Shown here piece by piece: positions 5,680 through 7,563 of a stretch of DNA of 7,563 nt; position 1 is the first letter of the stretch, and every line of letters begins with the position of its first letter. The notes beneath the pieces are model-generated. The model ran no database searches, was not told where the DNA came from, and saw only the letters and a program-made list of their open reading frames with translations. This DNA comes from an uncultured Clostridia bacterium (lineage in GTDB: Bacteria > Bacillota > Clostridia > Peptostreptococcales > Anaerovoracaceae), in assembly GCA_934255435.1 (NCBI GenBank), contig CAKQNZ010000097.1, positions 1-7,563 of the forward strand. The letters run 5' to 3'. The translations under genes and the position numbers were made by a program.

Positions 5680-5713
5680 AAAAGAAAACTGCGACAGTAC
5701 CGGCCTGCCGCAG
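5680..5713 (-). terminator. Terminator of the membrane protein-yfcE unit
   Basis: On the minus strand CTGCGGCAG (5713-5705) pairs with CTGTCGCAG (5697-5689), nine pairs including one G-U, around a seven-base loop. UUUUCUUUU follows (5688-5680). It lies 16 bp after the yfcE stop codon. Confidence 0.8.
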
Positions 5714-5729
5714 CAAAAATTCTCTTACG

Positions 5730-6278
5730 TTATATTCTTTCCTCGTGATACACGCTGCCGTCAAGGTCTTTCCATAAGACAGACCCCTTATCTGTCACCA
5801 TATAGCTGTGACAGCTGTCTGCCTTGGGTATCGAGACAGATCCCGGATTCATGTAAATATTCCCATCCCCGAAAGGCTCCCATGCCGGTATGTGTGTATG
5901 TCCGTGCAGCAGTATGTCTCCCGCTGCAAGCGGCGGCAGATTTTCCATGTTGAACCGGTGCCCGTGGGTCGCATATATCGTGCGTCCTGTTTCTGTACAT
6001 ATGATGCAGTAATCCGCCATTATCGGGAAATCCAGCACCATCTGATCCACCTCTGTATCACAGTTGCCCCTGACGCAAAGCACCTGCGGCTCCAGTTCGT
6101 TGAGCATCGCTATGACTTTCTTCGGCTCGTACATTTCAGGAAGATCATTCCTCGGCCCGTGATAAAGTATATCTCCAAGGAGCAGCAGCCTGTCTGCTCC
6201 CTCCCGTTCAAAAGCATCCAGCATCTTCCGGCAGTAATATGCCGAACCATGTATATCTGACGCTATCATAAGTTTCAT
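5730..6278 (-). CDS. yfcE: YfcE-type metallophosphodiesterase
   Basis: This 182-residue cytoplasmic protein belongs to the calcineurin-like phosphoesterase superfamily, YfcE/MJ0936 branch, which hydrolyses phosphodiester bonds with two bound metal ions (often Mn). E. coli YfcE is about the same length. The metal-binding blocks are complete and in order: SDIHGS (D8, H10), LLGDILYHGPRN (D36, H40), RGNCD (N72, D74), THGHR (H105, H107) and HGHTHIP (H125, H127, H129). The physiological substrate is unknown for the family. AGGAGG lies seven bases before ATG. It begins 16 bp after the stop of the membrane-protein gene, so the two are co-transcribed, and a terminator follows. The central segment between residues 45 and 65 (DLPEMYEPKKVIAMLNELEP) is the usual helical insert. 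Confidence 0.93.
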   Translation of the reverse strand: MKLMIASDIHGSAYYCRKMLDAFEREGADRLLLLGDILYHGPRNDLPEMYEPKKVIAMLNELEPQVLCVRGNCDTEVDQMVLDFPIMADYCIICTETGRTIYATHGHRFNMENLPPLAAGDILLHGHTHIPAWEPFGDGNIYMNPGSVSIPKADSCHSYMVTDKGSVLWKDLDGSVYHEERI

Positions 6279-6294
6279 TTCCAGACCTCCTCAG

Positions 6295-7071
6295 TCAGTG
6301 ATGGATGTGTTTCATTACAGTTTCTGCAAAGCCTGCAGCCTTGTGAAAATGTCTCAGCTGCTTCTTGTGAGCGCACAGCTTTTCCCTGCATCTGGAGCAG
6401 TGCAGGCTGCCGTTGGTCTCATCGGAAAACCGCTCGGGATGTTTTCTGTATATGTATTCCCACCTTGCCAGAAGCCCGGCTGCCACTGCACACAGCGACC
6501 AGGTGAAAAAGCTTCTGATAAAAAGCAGCGGCATAAACATCAGCATGTAGTCCCATGTGTATATCCTGCAGCTGATACAGCACTTGTTTTTCATGAACCA
6601 TGTCTGGAACGGGCAGAAAAACAGTATGCAGATCATATCCGAAACGGAATAGAACAGACTGAGCAGCAGCAGTATACCCTGATCTATGATGCCGCTGAAA
6701 TACAGCACTGCAAAGATACCATTGACCAGTATCCAGATAACTGCTATCCAGAATGCACCCCGGTCATACTGCCTCAGGGTTTTCATGGCACGCTCTGTGT
6801 CTGCGCCCTCCACCAGTATGAAATTAGCTGCGAACTGCTTCTGGCAGCCCATACTCTCCAGCCTGAGCGGAAAATACTTCATCAGCATCTCGATCATGAA
6901 CACTGCCCATACGAATACTGCAAAGAATCTGACTGCGGGCTGTATGCTCAGCAGTCTGTCCGCCGAGAACCCAATTATATAAAAGACCAGGCATATGATG
7001 AACATCGCTGATCGCCCGAAAAATTTCAAATAGTGTACTGTCGATATGTCTGATATCCTGTGTTTATTCAT
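6295..7071 (-). CDS. Uncharacterised Cys/His-rich integral membrane protein
   Basis: This is a 258-residue protein of unknown function. Four or five membrane segments are visible: about residues 20-36, 46-64, 106-124, 130-152 and 176-203 (the last may be two). A cysteine cluster follows the fourth segment, CPFQTWFMKNKCCISCRIYT, with C153, C164, C165 and C168. The soluble tail has C225-x2-C228-x4-C233-x-H235 and six further histidines up to the last residues KHIHH, which looks like a metal-binding site. The motif HPERFSDETNGSLHC before the tail resembles, from memory, a family of hypothetical proteins found in many Clostridia. The ATG at 7071 is preferred: AGGTGA lies five bases upstream. A GTG at 7101 falls inside the rpmE terminator. 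It sits between rpmE and yfcE. Confidence 0.85.
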   Translation of the reverse strand: MNKHRISDISTVHYLKFFGRSAMFIICLVFYIIGFSADRLLSIQPAVRFFAVFVWAVFMIEMLMKYFPLRLESMGCQKQFAANFILVEGADTERAMKTLRQYDRGAFWIAVIWILVNGIFAVLYFSGIIDQGILLLLSLFYSVSDMICILFFCPFQTWFMKNKCCISCRIYTWDYMLMFMPLLFIRSFFTWSLCAVAAGLLARWEYIYRKHPERFSDETNGSLHCSRCREKLCAHKKQLRHFHKAAGFAETVMKHIHH

Positions 7072-7087
7072 CTGCTTCACCTGCCTG

Positions 7088-7123
7088 AAAAAAATGACCA
7101 CCCTGCACGATGCAGAATGGTCA
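7088..7123 (-). terminator. Terminator of rpmE
   Basis: On the minus strand TGACCATTCTGCA (7123-7111) pairs with TGCAGGGTGGTCA (7107-7095) over 13 pairs, two of them G-U, with a three-base loop. Seven U follow (7094-7088). The two mismatched positions on the plus strand become G-U pairs only in the minus-strand RNA, and the A/U run is also on that side, so it acts leftwards. It ends 16 bp before the start codon of the membrane-protein gene. Confidence 0.88.
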
Positions 7124-7182
7124 CCATTGAATACGTTGTTTCAGTTTCGTATCGGAAATTCCCGTCTGTGCGGGGCATACAA

Positions 7183-7383
7183 CTAGTCGAGGTTGTACTT
7201 GCTCTTGAATTTCTCAACACGTCCGCCTCTGTGAGCGAATTTCTGCTGTCCTGTAAAGAATGGATGGCACGCTGAGCAAATGTCTGTTCTGATTTCGTCC
7301 TGTACAGACCTTGTCATAAATGTGTTACCGCATGCGCAAGTTACTTTACATTCCTTGTAGTCAGGATGGATTCCTTTTTTCAT
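7183..7383 (-). CDS. rpmE: 50S ribosomal protein L31, zinc-binding type
   Basis: This 66-residue protein belongs to the large ribosomal subunit and bridges to the small subunit. The sequence begins [20 protein letters not shown] and ends [13 protein letters not shown], the standard L31 layout and length. It is the zinc-containing form: C16, C18, C36 and C39 (TCACG and CSACH) are the four ligands, with an additional C12. GAGGTG lies six bases before the ATG at 7383. An in-frame extension to 7419 has no supporting homology. It has its own promoter and terminator, so it is probably monocistronic. In other bacteria the zinc form is replaced by a cysteine-free paralogue under zinc shortage; no Zur box is visible here. 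Confidence 0.97.
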   Translation of the reverse strand: MKKGIHPDYKECKVTCACGNTFMTRSVQDEIRTDICSACHPFFTGQQKFAHRGGRVEKFKSKYNLD

Positions 7384-7450
7384 GCTAATCACCTCTTTCT
7401 TGCTCCGGCTTTTGACCATCGCATATTTACTGTGTGTTCACAGCATTTAA

Positions 7451-7479
7451 ATCATACCACAGCAGGCCTTCTGGTTCAA
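7451..7479 (-). promoter_or_regulatory. Strong sigma-A promoter of rpmE
   Basis: TTGAAC (7474-7479), a 17-base spacer, then TATGAT (7451-7456) with an upstream TG (TGGTATGAT) forming an extended -10. Transcription would start near 7444, giving a leader of about 60 bases. Confidence 0.85.
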
Positions 7480-7499
7480 GCCTTTTTTGCCGATTCATG

Positions 7500-7549
7500 A
7501 AAAACTGCGGCACCTGTCTGCCCTCTGACGGGGCTGCATGATGCCGCAG
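7500..7549 (-). terminator. Terminator of a minus-strand gene beyond the right edge
   Basis: On the minus strand CTGCGGCA (7549-7542) pairs exactly with TGCCGCAG (7512-7505). GCCC/GGGC can form inside, and five U follow (7504-7500). The gene it ends is outside the window; in many Gram-positive bacteria rho precedes rpmE, but nothing here proves that. TGA and TAA occur in bases 7551-7563 on this strand, so the coding end may be just inside. Confidence 0.8.
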
Positions 7550-7563
7550 CTGTTATCACTGTA

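Noticed and set aside
6298..7011. 237-codon plus-strand frame opposite the membrane-protein gene
   Set aside because: It is antisense to a gene with clear membrane segments, a good start site and an operon partner; its own translation is low in recognisable structure.

Overview
The window looks like a stretch of chromosome from an anaerobic Gram-positive bacterium of the Clostridia type. Its GC content is moderate. It has AGGAGG-class ribosome binding sites, sigma-A style promoters, U-tailed intrinsic terminators, a four-cysteine ribosomal protein L31 and an Fe-dependent lactaldehyde reductase. Genus and species cannot be read from it.

Left part, plus strand (1-2887): the last 33 codons of a gene that may encode the catalytic subunit of an anaerobic Ni-carbon monoxide dehydrogenase, a 193-bp leader with a terminator-like hairpin, then a complete three-gene ABC importer of the nitrate/sulfonate/taurine class (substrate-binding protein, permease, ATPase). 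The importer genes are closely spaced and each has its own ribosome binding site.

Middle: the importer operon converges on a fucO-type lactaldehyde reductase gene (minus strand, 3239-4384). The 351-bp gap between them holds the most unusual structure in the window. Three inverted repeats (GGGACG-N25-CGTCCC) sit at an exact 94-bp period. Upstream of fucO is a 427-bp non-coding region. It carries a promoter with a 13-bp palindrome over its -35 box, two exact copies of a 20-bp repeat, two intrinsic terminators and possibly a short RNA. Next comes a TetR-family regulator gene (minus, 4812-5435) with a palindrome inside its own promoter. The regulator probably controls itself and fucO.

Right part, minus strand (5680-7563): rpmE (ribosomal protein L31) with a strong promoter and its own terminator, then a two-gene unit of an uncharacterised Cys/His-rich membrane protein and a YfcE-type phosphodiesterase, closed by a terminator. 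A further terminator at the window edge ends a minus-strand gene that lies outside.

The gene families are ordinary. The novelty, if any, is in the non-coding DNA: the 94-bp hairpin array and the repeat/terminator arrangement ahead of fucO.
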